The notes below the pieces were generated by a model that saw only the letters and a program-made list of their open reading frames with translations, searched no databases and had not been told where the DNA came from. The position numbers and the translations under genes were made by a program. A DNA stretch of 64,000 nt from Hormiphora californensis (lineage: Eukaryota > Ctenophora > Tentaculata > Cydippida > Pleurobrachiidae), in assembly GCA_020137815.1 (NCBI GenBank), contig CM035353.1, positions 3,716,471 through 3,780,470 on the forward strand, in the 5' to 3' direction. Numbering within the stretch: position 1 is the first letter of the stretch; each line of letters starts with the position of its first letter. This document shows positions 34,101-44,600 of this stretch, in pieces.

Positions 34101-37100
34101 AAACTTGGTTCTTGGTAGAAAAATGACCATTTTAACGATTGGCACTAGTTTCAAATTCCTATCTCAACTTTTTCAATGGTTTAGGGGCCAAAAACCTCCA
34201 AAAAATGGTAAAAAATCAACTTTTGACCATTTTACAGTCATTTTAGAGATTCGACTTCAACGGCAATCGATTCTACGTGCAAAAATAGGTGGGGGTGACA
34301 TATTTCGTGTGCTAAGTCATTATGGATTTTTCGGGACCACGTTTAATATAGCCAATTTTGACCCAAATCAAATAAAAGTAAAAAAAACGATTTTAGGGAA
34401 TGGAATGTTTTTTCCCGCACCGTAGCGCCATTCTGTAGACCCTCAGCTACCACGTACAAGTGGTGGTTTCCCGTTGCATGCTAGGTCGTGTTAAAATTTC
34501 ACCAGGCACGCCGTGATCGACCTCTCCCAATTGTTCCAGTTTTTGTCACATCTGTTTGGAGCCTCGACACGACCTCTAAACAGGTGTTACTTTTTCACAA
34601 ACTGTTTTCATCTTGGTGTAATCAGCTGTTGAAATGTTGTCGATCATAACAAAAACCGAACTATTTTTTTTCAACTTGGGGTAAAACCATGGGTGTCAAA
34701 AGTTAGCTCTAGGTCCCCTGAGTAACCATCCGGAGACTCTAAGAGATATTTCAAGCCGTTCTCCTGTAATCATTAATCCCGGTAGAGCACATATTTGAGT
34801 ATGGACGTACGTGCAATTGCCTACAACCTCAACTTTAATGTATAACGTTAAAGTGCGTCTCTCTCTTTTCTCCCCCTTGAGAAAGAGTTATCTCGCGCGG
34901 CGCAACCGCACGTGCGGTTTTTCCAGAGAGAGTGAGAGACATACAATAACATGTAAACAGCCTGCCAGCGCTCACGTACGTCCGCATTGTATTTTTTTCT
35001 TCACCGGGATTAATGATTACGGGAGAACGGCTTGAAATATCTCTTAGAGTCTCCGGATGGTTACTCAGGGGACCTAGAGCTAACTTTTGACACCCATGGT
35101 TTTACCCCAAGTTGAAAAAAAATAGTTCGGTTTTTGTTATGATCAACAACATTTCAACTGCTGATTACACCAAGATGAAAACAGTTTGTGTAAAAGTAAC
35201 ACCTGTTTAGAGGTCGTGTCGAGGCTCCAAACAGATGTGACAAAAACTGGAACAATTGGGAGAGGTCGATGTAGTTATCGACTCTACTATATGATGTAGT
35301 GAGATTGAGATCATTGTAAAAGCTCGATTTACCGTGAAAAACCCTTCCACCGGGAAGTCCATTTAAGATCGAGGTTTGACTGTATTGACATAATAATGTA
35401 AATTTAATTCGTTGAAATCCTAAAATTCATTCTTATATATCCCAAGATTGGAAAACCGTACAAGGATCTGGGCAGATCACCTGGAATTTTGAACGCAATT
35501 CTCTGGACATCACAACAACCTCAGTTCTTGGAAGCAACAATGCAGTCAGGCTAGATTTCTACAACCCTGGACTTCTTGGCTACATTGAAATCCACTTTCA
35601 AGAATCCTTTAGCTTCTATATGAGCTATTGTGCCGGGTTGGAGACCACGTTCACAGCTCCAGCAGCAGAAGTCGCCAAAACATGGACCATTTGGAAAACA
35701 GAGGACTTCTTGATTGTCGAGTGTAATGAGGTTGAGGTGCTGAGGTATGCCCTTCTAGATGATTGCAAGGAACACTGGAGTGTGGATAGTGCCGTGGCCC
35801 TCTTTTTCAGTTCTTATGATACTGCCTCCCTTCAATACCGTGTGAAAATAATACCAGGTAAAATTGATTAAATTTTTAGTTTTTCATTGAGTTGAGATTT
35901 TGGTTCTCTTATTTCTTCTCTTTCTGTCATTCTTCTCTTTCTGTCATTCTATTCAATGAATTAAAATTAGGGGAACTAGTAGCAGCAGCAGAAACTGCAG
36001 CTGAAGATATACAACTGACTAAGATATGCACATAATCACCCTAAACACTAAACATGATTCACCCACGCTGTCTCTATATTTGGTCCTACTTTGATCAAAC
36101 CTAACCGTACACCTTGACTTACAGAACGTTTATTCTTCCCCCGAAGAGCCCGATTATAAATCGAAGTAGGACAACAAAATTCTGCACATGATAGAGTGTT
36201 TTTACAATACCACTTCCGAGTCTTGTTTTCGTTATTATGACTATGTTCCCCGTTTGCCAACCATCAGGTCATTAGTCATTATCAGCTCGTGTGATTATTT
36301 TCATTTAATTCAACTTACTGTCTACCCTTGATAAACTTCCTTAAATGTGTAATATGCGGCACTTCAGTTTTCACCCACTCTCCCATTATATGGACGTATT
36401 ATACAGAAGACTCTACTCTCTACTCTTATCTCATGTAACCTCCTTGTAACCTTGACAACAGTTATATTTTACTGCTCTCTTATCCCTTAGCAAACCAGAG
36501 CAAACATTTTAGAGATGATGAATGCACGTGACATTTATTATTGTCCAGACTATAAAAGTAAACACTATGAACCACCACGTTACGTCATTGTTTTACGAGT
36601 GTTGCTTGTGTGCTTATATTTATCCAGCATCATTTCATCTGGTTGCTTAGCGTTGTATTGTATTCTTACAATTGTGGTCCCCGAATATATATTGTTATCT
36701 GATTTTTATGATATCAGTAAAAATACATAAGTTTTTATTGAAGTTAAGTTATAATTCAACTCGTTACATATATTGTCATAGTGTGCAAGAGTGGAATGGC
36801 CGTGTTTTTCATAGTATGGAACATTGTCATAATAGCAGCTTGTGCAGGTCAACAACTCGTTCTGATAAACCCGACACAGAGATCAATCAGCAATGGTAGG
36901 GATGCCTCAAAAGCCATTGATGGTGACGTGGGAACTGAGTACCATTCTCTGACATCGGATGCTGAGGAATGGATAAAGTTTGATTTGCAGGACCCATCAA
37001 TCATATCAACAGTCACCATGATCGGCAGGTAATATAATTTTGAACATTTCAACATTTTGAAATTCATGTTATATTTGCTTCCTTCAGGACAGACTATAAA

Positions 37101-39516
37101 ACTTGGGGAAACCGTATTCTGGGGACCCAAGTGAGAATCTATAGTGAACAACAGGGCAGTTGGACCACTTGTGGAACTGTTGAGGAGCATCAATCCAACC
37201 CAGAGTACACCATTACCTGTCCCGATGACATTGTAGCAACCAAATTGTGGTTGTATGATGACACTGTGGCAGAAAATGGCGGTACCACCGATGGAGGAGT
37301 GATTATGATAATCAAGGAGTTGACTGCTTTTGGAAACCCCACAACGAGTAAGTGTCTAGATGGATGAAACGTCTGCTTGTCAGTATACAGAAGGCAATGT
37401 TCGCTGATATGTTGAACAGGAACCGACCTAATCAGGAAACACTGGTCCCTGATTGGCTGATAACCAGTCACGTGACCGAAATGACCAGTTCTGATTGGCT
37501 GTTTACTTGTTTCGGTCGGTTCATGATGTTAAATATCGTAAATGTGTCCTGCTGCAGCATACTAAATTACAATAACTCAGATATATAATATAAACTCTAG
37601 TTCAACACATACCGTATATATATTTCTATGAACTTGTGTTTGGTAAATTATGGTTTTTACTGTTGTTTGCTATTTTGTATTCACTTAGTGGGAATTTGTC
37701 TAATCTACGGTGGTCTACCAACTGCTTGACAGGTTTTCTATACTATAGAGAACCTGTCAAGCAGTTGGTAGACCACCGTAGATTAGACAAATTCCCATTT
37801 TCACATAACGTATTATACCCAAAAAACCCATCGACCCCCCACCCCTCTGGCCAACCACCGACCCTCTCTGACCTTAAATAAACCACCGAACCTCCCAACT
37901 CCTACTCAAATATCAGCGGTACTTACTCAAGGACAAGTAGTTTTCCTGCAGACATGCCTCCACGTGATTTAGAGTTCGCCGGACAAACAAGGGGAGTGCT
38001 CCATTCGAACATGTAATAACAGTAGTCTGTGTTGTTATTCGCTTCGTCCAGGAGTTGCGGTTCACCCTGTTACAGAAGTGAGAAGTCAGTGATAATATAT
38101 GATATATTGATATATATTGTATTGTATGTATTGTATATATTGTATGTACATTCAACTGTAGTTTTTTATTGCGGTTCACTCTGTTTTTTATGAATTTTTT
38201 ATGAAACAAAGTTCTTATTCTACTGTAGTTTTGTGCGCTAGAGAGCTACAGACATACATGGTGCCGACTGCCGAAATTTTAAATAAATTCTCATCAAAAT
38301 GTGTCTGCAGTGACTTAGATAAGGATGGAAAGGTGTTTGCAGTACAAATATCCAATTACCATCTGCAAAGATAAAACATTTCTTTGTGAAAAGAGAATTT
38401 GTGGCCCGCGAGTATTATTACATGGGTTCCATATATCATAATGGAGTGTATTATATTGTAGCCCCTGACAAGATAGACGGAATAAAATTTCGTAACGACG
38501 TTACAACTACTCTGTTTCGATAGATGCAAAAAAAGGGCGAGAGAGAGAATGGCTTCACTCACAGAAAAGTGTAACTTACGTTTCCATCAACATTGGGGTC
38601 ACAAATAAACAAAATCTGAGCTTTCCTTGCTTGTTTGTTGCAGTGGTTGTGGTAATTATCTCCCTCCCCGAATACCAGCTGCACCCACTCGTCTGAAGAA
38701 AATGCATCTTTTGAGCCCCCCTAATAAACCCTGCGAGGTCTGTTAGTTGCACAAAAAGTTCTGTTTTGAAAGCAAAACAATAAATTCTGAGGAAGAAACA
38801 CCACTTTTACCTCCCCCGTGTCGTGAGATGATCTTGGTCGCAACAACATGCTGTTCACCATTGCCCGTCTGTAGGATTGCATCATTCTTCAGGTCGTTAC
38901 CTGAAACGAATATATAATACAGCTTGGTGTACTGCGATAAGGTGATGAAGTTATACAGTAGGTCAAAACTGTTGTTGACCCGGATATTTCGCCAAAAGAT
39001 CTCATTTTACCGCCCCAGGAATAGAAAAAAAACACAGCACTATAACAGCTACAGATCGCGATGAAATAGTAAAATATCAAGGTCACACACTATCAGGTGC
39101 TTACTTACCTAAGTCAATATTTGATTCTCCGCAAAGGGCAAAGTGGTAGACCCACCCGGAACTATCTTCAACCTTGTACCTGCAGGGAATATATTCAATA
39201 AACAACGGAATTTCAAGGATATAATATGTTTTTTAACCAAAAAAAACAATTAAGTTTTGGTGAAACAGCCTATTATTCTTGGCACTGATCTGACGGACAC
39301 TGATCTGAACCTGATTCATGGTTGCACTTTTGTTGCCTTAATATTAAATAACTGTCACAAACAAGATGCAAGATCTTGCAAAACTTACACTTTAGTACCA
39401 AGGGGAGACAAGTCGTATTTGTTGGTGTCACCGTTTAGATTCTCCTTGCAGAGTTTGTTAATATCAGCCCCGTTTGTGTTTCGTAGGGTAGTGAACAGTA
39501 GTAGTAACGGTAACAT
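25141..39516 (-). CDS. M6PR: Cation-dependent mannose-6-phosphate receptor
   Basis: Eight exons (minus): 39516-39389, 39179-39109, 38900-38811, 38692-38580, 38066-37927, 25934-25826, 25601-25545, 25236-25141; every phase agrees, 267 residues (human CD-MPR 277). It carries M6P-tagged lysosomal hydrolases from trans-Golgi to endosomes. Residues 1-17 form a signal peptide. The luminal domain has exactly six cysteines (23, 59, 114, 127, 150, 162), as in CD-MPR. The four ligand residues align: Q77, R119, E142 and Y152 (Q66, R111, E133, Y143 of the bovine protein). The membrane segment (~174-195) leads into YKRFVLGARG and EQIPNLKFWKD, like the CD-MPR tail. The C-terminus DDDERLIM resembles its acidic-dileucine sorting signal. 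The 12 kb intron between exons 5 and 6 splits the membrane segment and contains three plus-strand genes; the join is gapless against CD-MPR. A C-rich tract precedes the last exon. Confidence 0.94.
25946..26260 (+). repeat. 14-bp minisatellite TTGGGATGTTAGGG
   Basis: About 22 units of TTGGGATGTTAGGG with AGAG/ATGA variants, immediately upstream (minus strand) of M6PR exon 6 at 25,934. Most units contain TTAGGG, but the 14-bp period shows it is a minisatellite and not telomeric DNA. Confidence 0.93.
26261..27795. other. Part of the large M6PR intron; no gene seen
   Basis: Contains G homopolymers at about 26,546-26,572 and 26,620-26,630 and a repeated phrase (CACCGGTRARAYGCCTAATGA near 26,972 and 27,330), suggesting a diverged duplication of about 360 bp. 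No exon with proper borders was found. Confidence 0.45.
27796..27886. mobile_element. 91-bp MITE, CAGTCGGACCCCGATTTA ends, TA duplication
   Basis: Perfect terminal inverted repeats CAGTCGGACCCCGATTTAGT, flanked by TA. Related elements: 28,486-28,672, 47,923-48,094, and fragments near 11,840, 16,810, 19,205, 35,330, 41,870, 47,500 and 53,370. The end sequence resembles pogo/Tigger-type termini. Confidence 0.85.
27919..28483 (+). CDS. Secreted F5/8 type C (discoidin-like) protein 2
   Basis: Two exons, 27919-28160 and 28231-28483 (stop TAA), 164 residues; a donor at 28,472 (G|GTAAAT) is an alternative to reading to the stop. Residues 1-16 (CIVLVLLIMGTT core) are a signal peptide. The rest is a single galactose-binding-like F5/8C domain with DASKAIDGDVGTEYHS, WIKFDLQDP and VSTVTMIGR-like strands, then GYRILGTQVRIY and KELTVYGR. 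It is presumably a secreted lectin-like protein. The 70-bp intron interrupts at the same codon and phase as in the genes at 11,202 and 36,796. The gene lies inside the 12 kb intron of M6PR on the opposite strand. The ATG is 2 nt after a CTCACAG acceptor-like site, as in gene 1. Confidence 0.8.
28486..28672. mobile_element. 187-bp MITE of the CAGTCGGACC family
   Basis: CAGTCGGACCCCAATTTAGTGG at the left, CGGGGTCCGACTG at the right, TA on both sides. It begins 2 bp after the stop codon of F5/8 gene 2. Confidence 0.85.
28673..29584. other. M6PR intron; no gene recognised
   Basis: 28,700-28,840 repeats sequence found at 13,310-13,450 (AAACTTTTAG.AATGGACAC, ATCCTTACC.AAGATATATGAAGAAC), so it is a dispersed repeat. 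29,100-29,380 is T-rich. No supported exon. Confidence 0.45.
29585..29850 (+). mobile_element. Copy of the AAGTCGGATTTTTTGAAACTGTC element family
   Basis: Left end TAAAGTCGGATTTCTTGAAACTG and right end CAGTTTCGAAAAATCCGACTTTA are inverted. The interior (GGTGGCGCACGA, TTACGGACTCACAAAATTATG, GAGAGCAAGTGGGGGCTGTC) matches 55,715-56,160 and 58,327-58,772. Confidence 0.8.
30618..31492 (+). repeat. Three direct copies of a ~180-230-bp block
   Basis: The phrase beginning CTAAGTCTCTCTTTAATCC and ending CTCAATACCTGCTCGTTTTC occurs at about 30,690, 31,139 and 31,319. The first two copies also share the preceding ACAGTTCATACATTTGCAG. Confidence 0.88.
32145..32325 (+). mobile_element. SINE-like element with (CAAA)n tail, copy 2
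   Basis: ACGGTCTTCCTGGAGCGTCTG ... ACAAACAAACAAACAAAC, matching 19,965-20,150, inserted in the 30.3-32.6 kb element. Confidence 0.7.
32768..32873. mobile_element. Short hairpin element
   Basis: GAGTTAGTCTA..CTAATATAAGGCAGCT pairs with AGCTGCCTTATATTAG ACTAACTC around a ~40-nt spacer. Confidence 0.75.
33073..35871 (+). CDS. Small secreted protein of unknown fold (two exons)
   Basis: Exon 1, 33073-33133, encodes a signal peptide (MLRIFLLLTALEA core) and ends in phase 1 at G|GTAATA. Exon 2 starts at 35447 after CCCAAG and runs to the stop at 35871, or to a donor at 35857 (CCAG|GTAAAA). Joined length is 161 residues. The mature part has WNFERNSLDI, a LRYALLDDCKEHW stretch, three cysteines and alternating hydrophobic residues suggesting a beta-rich extracellular domain; I do not recognise the family. 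Both exon-2 borders are phase 1, the usual pattern for shuffled extracellular modules, so it could also be spliced onto the F5/8 exon at 36,848 (acceptor GTGCAG|GT, phase 1), making a two-domain protein. The 2.3 kb intron is filled with nested palindromic elements. Confidence 0.52.
33152..35289. mobile_element. Older palindromic element interrupted by another
   Basis: Outer arms begin TAGTAGAGTCGATAACTACAT and end in its inverted copy at 35,289. The right part (34,520-35,275) is itself an inverted repeat around CCGGTAGAGC..TTCACCGGG. The left arm is split after ATCG by the 1,341-bp element at 33,175. Confidence 0.8.
33175..34515. mobile_element. 1,341-bp palindromic element, CACGGCGTGCC ends, ATCG duplication
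   Basis: Perfect ends CACGGCGTGCCTGGTG/CACCAGGCACGCCGTG, arms about 650 bp each meeting near 33,845, flanked by the 4-bp duplication ATCG (33,171-33,174; 34,516-34,519). A copy of exactly the same length is at 59,241-60,581 with AATC duplication. Each arm keeps a 125-codon open frame starting at 33,642 (-) and 34,048 (+) with no known domain. Confidence 0.9.
35872..36795. other. No gene recognised between two secreted-protein genes
   Basis: AT-rich sequence. An ATG-led 71-codon hydrophobic frame at 36,515 has no signal-anchor-like N-terminus or splice support. The 36,750-36,795 part is the 5' flank of F5/8 gene 3. Confidence 0.4.
36796..37367 (+). CDS. Secreted F5/8 type C (discoidin-like) protein 3
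   Basis: Exons 36796-37028 and 37088-37367 (stop), 170 residues; a good donor at 37,347 (A|GTAAGT) would allow further exons. Residues 1-18 (VFFIVWNIVIIAACAG) are a signal peptide. The single F5/8C domain starts QLVLINPTQRSIS and includes DASKAIDGDVGTEYHS, WIKFDLQDP and, after the 59-bp intron, the exon shared with the other two genes. Over 116 bp the second exon is identical at every base to the genes at 11,202 and 27,919, while the first exon and introns differ. It is nested in the M6PR 12 kb intron, antisense, 560 bp from M6PR exon 5. An internal GTGCAG|GT at 36,847 could also serve as acceptor from an upstream module. Confidence 0.8.
37417..37525 (-). mobile_element. 109-bp hAT-type MITE, copy 3
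   Basis: CAGGAACCGACC...GGTCGGTTCATG, inverted relative to the 17,685 copy, with 8-bp duplications ATGTTGAA/ATGTTAAA (one mismatch). Confidence 0.88.
37689..37799. mobile_element. Perfect ~110-bp hairpin element
   Basis: TGGGAATTTGTCTAATCTACG pairs with CGTAGATTAGACAAATTCCCA; arms of 51 bp with a very short loop. Located between F5/8 gene 3 and M6PR exon 5. Confidence 0.85.
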
Positions 39517-40064
39517 GGTTATCTAGCTACTGATTTAATGGATTATTATTATTAAATCTGTTTACAATAACTAGCAAAACTGGGGCGATCGTACCGATCG
39601 CAAATCGAGGGGTCTGTTTCTATATTTTTCTCTCTGCCTGTCTGCTATATGCTATGTGATGTGATCCCTCTCTTTGTCTCTCTTTCTCTCCCTTTTATAC
39701 ATGTGATGTGACCCCTCAAGTCGCAAGCAGTTCTCAACACGTGTGATACGTGATACCTACGAATCACGTCGTCACACTGACGGATCACATCGCCACACTG
39801 ACGGATCACGTCGTCACATTGACGGATCACGTCGTCACATTGACGATAGGGTGTCACATTTCCGTGCAAATTTGCATTAGATATAGTTAGATATGACATT
39901 GTCAATATTGCCCTTTAATGGAAGAAATTGCCCCTTAAATGGAAGAAATCGGTGGTTGAAGAAGCAGCGATCTGTTACCTGTTAAGCAGCGATCTGTTAC
40001 CTGTTAACGATAATGCCATTACAAAGGAAGAAATTATTATTTTCAGGTTATTTAAAACGATTTA
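39517..40064. other. M6PR upstream region with a 21-bp tandem repeat
   Basis: 39,766-39,850 contains about four copies of a 21-bp unit (ACAYTGACGGATCACGTCGTC). The rest is unique AT-rich sequence and probably includes the M6PR promoter. No other gene is seen. Confidence 0.7.
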
Positions 40065-40246
40065 CAGTGCTGCTTGTAGTCGTATTACCGTAATGGAAAA
40101 TACAGTAAAGAGCCGCGCACGGTGCACAACACGCAGCAAAAAGTGCATGTGTTCAGCATGTACTAGCGCCCTGATTGGCCACGGTTGCGCGTCGTTTTAC
40201 TGTATCTTCGTTTTCCATTACCGTTTTCCCACTACAAGCGACCGTG
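40065..40246 (+). mobile_element. 180-bp MITE (CAGTGCTGCTTGTAGT family), copy 2
   Basis: Same ends and interior (CACGGTGCACAACACGC, GCCCTGATTGGCCACGG) as 17,425-17,604. Confidence 0.88.
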
Positions 40247-40986
40247 TTAGAATTGAGTGTCGTGAACGACTTGCTGTCTAGGTGTCCACTGTCCATGGGT
40301 GATGGGTCTAACTTCTACTTTCAAAACTAAACTCAAACCCCCTTTACCCCGTCCCCCGGTGGGTCTTGCAGCTCCTGGGTCCTACTTGCAGGGGCTGCAT
40401 CTACACCCAGGGCAAGGGCCGGGGACGCACCCCTGACCGAGCCCCGAGGCCACCGCTCCAGGCCCCAGACACCCGGGATGACTCGCGAACCGCCCCAGGT
40501 ATATTCAATCGCTATTGGTGCTATGCTGCTAGCATTAAAAAGGGGGTTGGCCAATGCCGACCTTAAATTATCAGTGAAAGTCAGAAAGATTTGGCCGATT
40601 TGACCTTTTTTCAACCCAAAACGCATAAAAAGTTTCAAAAAGGTGCGAACTTTTTTTAAATTAGTGGAAGCTCTTACGGTATTTCCCACGCCCCGTGGGA
40701 AAGTTTTCGACCGTGGGAAAGTTTTCAAACCGTGGGAAAAGAGAGATACATACAATAAGATTAAAAAAATAATTATTTTTTAATGTCATTGTATGTATCT
40801 CTCTTTTCCCACGGTTCGAAAATTTTCCCACGGTCAAAAACTTTCCCACGGGGCGTGGGAAATACCGTAAGAGCTTCCACTAAAGTCCGTTTCAAGCGAC
40901 TTGACCCGTAATTCTTGGAATTTGGCGCATTGCGCGTGTATTTACAAAGGGGAAATCCTGAATTTCCAGGAATCTCAGGTCAAGTC
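40247..40986. other. No gene; includes a 219-bp hairpin element
   Basis: 40,663-40,881 is an inverted repeat (GTGGAAGCTCTTACGGTATT / AATACCGTAAGAGCTTCCAC) with internal CCGTGGGAAA repeats. 40,340-40,500 is GC-rich, and its short open frames are not supported. Confidence 0.6.
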
Positions 40987-41208
40987 AAGTCGGATTTTTT
41001 GAAACTGTCACCCCCCTGGGTATTTTCAAATTTCGTAAATGACCATAAATCCGGTTCCTGACGAGATAGAGACTTGAAGTTTGGAGGTTACGAAGATCTT
41101 GCTAAGTTCTTCCGAACCTCCAAATTTCAAGTCTCTATCTTATCAGGAACCGGAGATATGGCAAATTTTGTTATTTCAGGGGGGTGACAGTTTCAAAAAA
41201 TCCGACTT
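40987..41208. mobile_element. 222-bp palindromic MITE, AAGTCGGATTTTTTGAAACT ends
   Basis: The right half is the inverted copy of the left (…GAAACTGTCACCCCCCTG / CAGGGGGGTGACAGTTTC…). It shares its interior with 16,970-17,160 and its termini with the 29,585 and 55,715 elements. Confidence 0.88.
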
Positions 41209-41636
41209 TCGTTTGAAACGCACTTTAAATAAATTGTTTCCAATGCAAAGAAATCGCGAGCGCGCGGCAGTTATTTGCACCGTTAACTAAAAAAAGACGC
41301 GTGCCACATTTATTCTGTCCGGTTGAACTGAAGGTACCATGTTTGCGCGCAATATTCACTCACTGCGTAGTGTGGTCATCGCGCGTTCCCGACATGTATC
41401 GAGCAAAGTGGGCCAAAATGGGGCAAGAAATCAGAGTAAAAAACATAAATTTAATGGGGCAAGTAAATAAATGTGAAACAAGTATAAAATTCAGGGTTAA
41501 AATTTAGGATATTTCTCGTCCGTCACAACTTCTCTTTCAAAAGCAAACTGATTGACAAACTCAGATGCAAATTGTCTCTGTAATCTTTTATAATGTCTTT
41601 ATTCCAGATTCTTTCCTTCTGATGGCACGACAGTAA

Positions 41637-44600
41637 TCAGTCCATGATGGTTCTGCGGTGATACAGATCAGAGGTTACATCGCACAGGAAGAGAGGCAAT
41701 GATCTGTGTTGTGTAAACTTTGACAAGTGAGCCTGCATATCAATGGAACTGGTGTATTTCGTCTCCACCAATTGGAATGCTCCCTCGCACCTGTAGGAGA
41801 AACATAATTAATATCGGGATTTAATAAATTAATTCAGTAGGGAATTGAAATTTGAATAATCGTGAGCCCGTTAAATCAGGGTGCCCAGTAAATCAGGGTC
41901 AAATACTGTTAATTTCCTATATATGGGGGCGGGGGAGGTTATATATCAGGGTCCGACTGTATTACTCTTTTGTTGATTAATTGTTAACAAATAAGTAACA
42001 AACTCGATCCATACTAACTTTTTGAAGAGAAGATTGTGAGTTGGTGATTCAGCATAGAGAGATACAAGAGAGAACTGTGAGTCCTCGGGGCACGAGAGGG
42101 TGTATCCAAACATGTATTCAACATTCTCCTTTAATTCACGAATCTGTAAATAGAGAGTGTTCAGGGTGTTTAGGGTGTGTTCAGGGTGTGCAGTGTTCGT
42201 GGTGTTCTATTACAGTGGGTATATTATAGTACATGACCGTGTGGTATTCAGTTCATATATATAATATAAATAAATATGTGTTTACACTCTACTTCAACGG
42301 GCTTTCTAGTCTATTATGTTAGGGTAGCGACTGGCTATTTGAAATGGCGGCTAATTTGAAACACCCCTTCTACTGGCCAGCAGGTGCACCAGATTTGGAT
42401 TTTTAGACATCAGTGGGCTAGTCAGAACTAATGCCTAGCCCACTGATGTCTAAAAATCCAAATCTGGTGCACTTGCTGGCCAGTAGAGGGGGTGTTTCAA
42501 ATTAGCCGCCATTTCAAATAGCCAGTCGCTACCCTATGCATTGTGCAATAGCGGGGCAATGCCATTTCGAAACAAGTCACGAATCTCTAACATCTGTAAT
42601 AAGAAAGTCTTTAAATGTTATTTAATATTAGAGGGTACAGAAATCAAATTATACGTAACATAGGTACACTGTAGTTTCATGTATAATTTGATTTGATAAA
42701 TTTATATATGCAATGCCATTTCGAAACGTAGGCAGTAGAACATTATATTTTAGTGCAGTACTACTGGAACTCTCCTATTATTCTCATACCTTAGCTTGGA
42801 ATATTTTCTGAGTTTTCTTCAACATGATTTCCTTTTCCTGGAGTCTTCGTTGGCACGATTCCAGCTGGGCCACATGGTCAGGGGAGGGTGCCTGGTTATC
42901 AAGTTTTTCTGTCAGCCTCCTGTTTTCCTCCTTCAATAACCGTACCTCGTCCTTCAACTGGGAGGGAGATTGGAGAGATGGGAGAGGGAGAGAGAAAGAG
43001 GGAGAGAGAGATTGGAGAGATTGGAGAGATTGGTGGTTTGGCGAATTGGGAGAGGGGGAGTGAGGGAGGAGATAGGGCGGAGAGAGATGAGAGAGAGTTT
43101 GGGATTGGGGTTGGAGGGCGGAGGGCCCCCCCGGGGTCCTCGCCTCTCCCTCAAACTCCCTTCCTCTCTCTCTTTTTCTTCCCCTCTCTCTCTCCTCCCT
43201 CTCTCTCTTCTCTCCTCTCTCCTCTCTCTTCTCTTCGCTCTCCCTCTCTCCCCTCCTCCCCTCTCTCTCCTTCTCTCCCTTTCCTCTCTCTCTCTCTCCT
43301 TCCTCTCTCTCTCTTTTCTCTTCTCTCTCCTCTCTCGCTCTCTCTCTCCTCCCCTCTCTCGCTCTCCTCTCTCTCTCTCTCCCTGCTCTCTCTTTCTAGT
43401 TTCCTCGTTCGCGCTCTCCGCTCTCCGCTCTCTGCTCTCTCTCGGCGCTCGGCGCGCTCGCCCGGCGGGCCGCCCCCTCCGCCGCCCTTGTCCTCCTCCG
43501 CGCCCCTCGCGTCCGCCGGCCTCGCTCGCGCTCAGCGCGCCTCGGGCTCTTTTGCGCTCCGCGCTTCTCTCCTCAACGGCCCCCGTTCCTCCTCCTCGCT
43601 CTTCCTACTCTCTCTTCTCCTCTGCGCCTGCTCTTTGCTCTCTCTCTCTTCTCTCCTCTCTTTCGCTCTCTCGCTCTCTCTTTCTCTTCCCGCTCTCGTC
43701 TCCTTCTCTCGCTCCTCTCTCTCTTCGCTCTCTTCTCTCTCTCGCCGCCTTTCCTCCTCTCTCCTCGCTTTACCTTTGCCTTCCCCTGGTTCCCCTCTTT
43801 TTCCACCCTCTTTCTCCCCTCAATCTTTCTTCCCTCTCCCCCTCCCTCTCCTTTCGCTTCGTCCCCTCTCCCCACTTCCTCACAACCTCTTCCTTTTTTC
43901 CCTTCTCACCCTTTTTAACTTTCGTTTCCCTCCTCATCCCCAAAACCCCCTTTTTCGTTCCCATTCTTCCCCTTGTTTTATTCCTTTTTTTCTTTTCCCT
44001 CTTCAAACCTCCCTTTTTTCCGGTCTTTTTTTTTTTTCCCTTTCTTTTTTTTTATTTTTTTTTTTTTGTTTTTGGGTTGTTTGGGCTTTTTTTCCTTTTT
44101 TTGGGGGTGGGGTTCTTTGTTTGCGAAATAAAAACTGTGGTTTCGTAAAACTCCCCTACTTCTTCCCCCGTTTCTTTATGGCAATCCTCATAGGTTTTCC
44201 CTCGTTATTAATTTTTTTTAATTTTAGAAAATAGAGTAGTTTTTTTCGAGGAGGAAGAGAAAAATATAGAGAGATGATCTGTTTTTATTTTTTTTTGGGT
44301 TTTTTTTTTTTTTTTTTTTTTTCCCCTTTTGGTTTTTTTCTATTTTTTTTGGTCTTTTCTTTCTTCCTTTCCCCTTTCTGTTCTTCCACATCAACCCACG
44401 GCCCCTCCCCTTATCTGTTCCCCTGATTCCTCAGTACAATTATTCTTTTATTAACTAAAAAAACGGAAAACCCCAATTTTTTCTGCCCTTTTACTTTTTT
44501 GGGAATTCCTCGCATCCGCCCCCCTCCAAAATAATGTTCACCCCTTTTTTTTATATATCATATTGTTTAGAAAATATTATATTCTGAAATAGAAACAACC

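Noticed and set aside
36515-36730. 71-codon hydrophobic frame between two secreted-protein genes
   Set aside because: No signal-peptide pattern, no splice support and no family resemblance; probably chance in AT-rich DNA.
40333-40755. 140-codon minus-strand frame
   Set aside because: It overlaps a hairpin element and a GC-rich patch; no start or domain support.
42888-44234. Frames of 392 and 448 codons
   Set aside because: They run through CT-rich and T-rich low-complexity intron sequence on the antisense strand of MAD1 exon 12.
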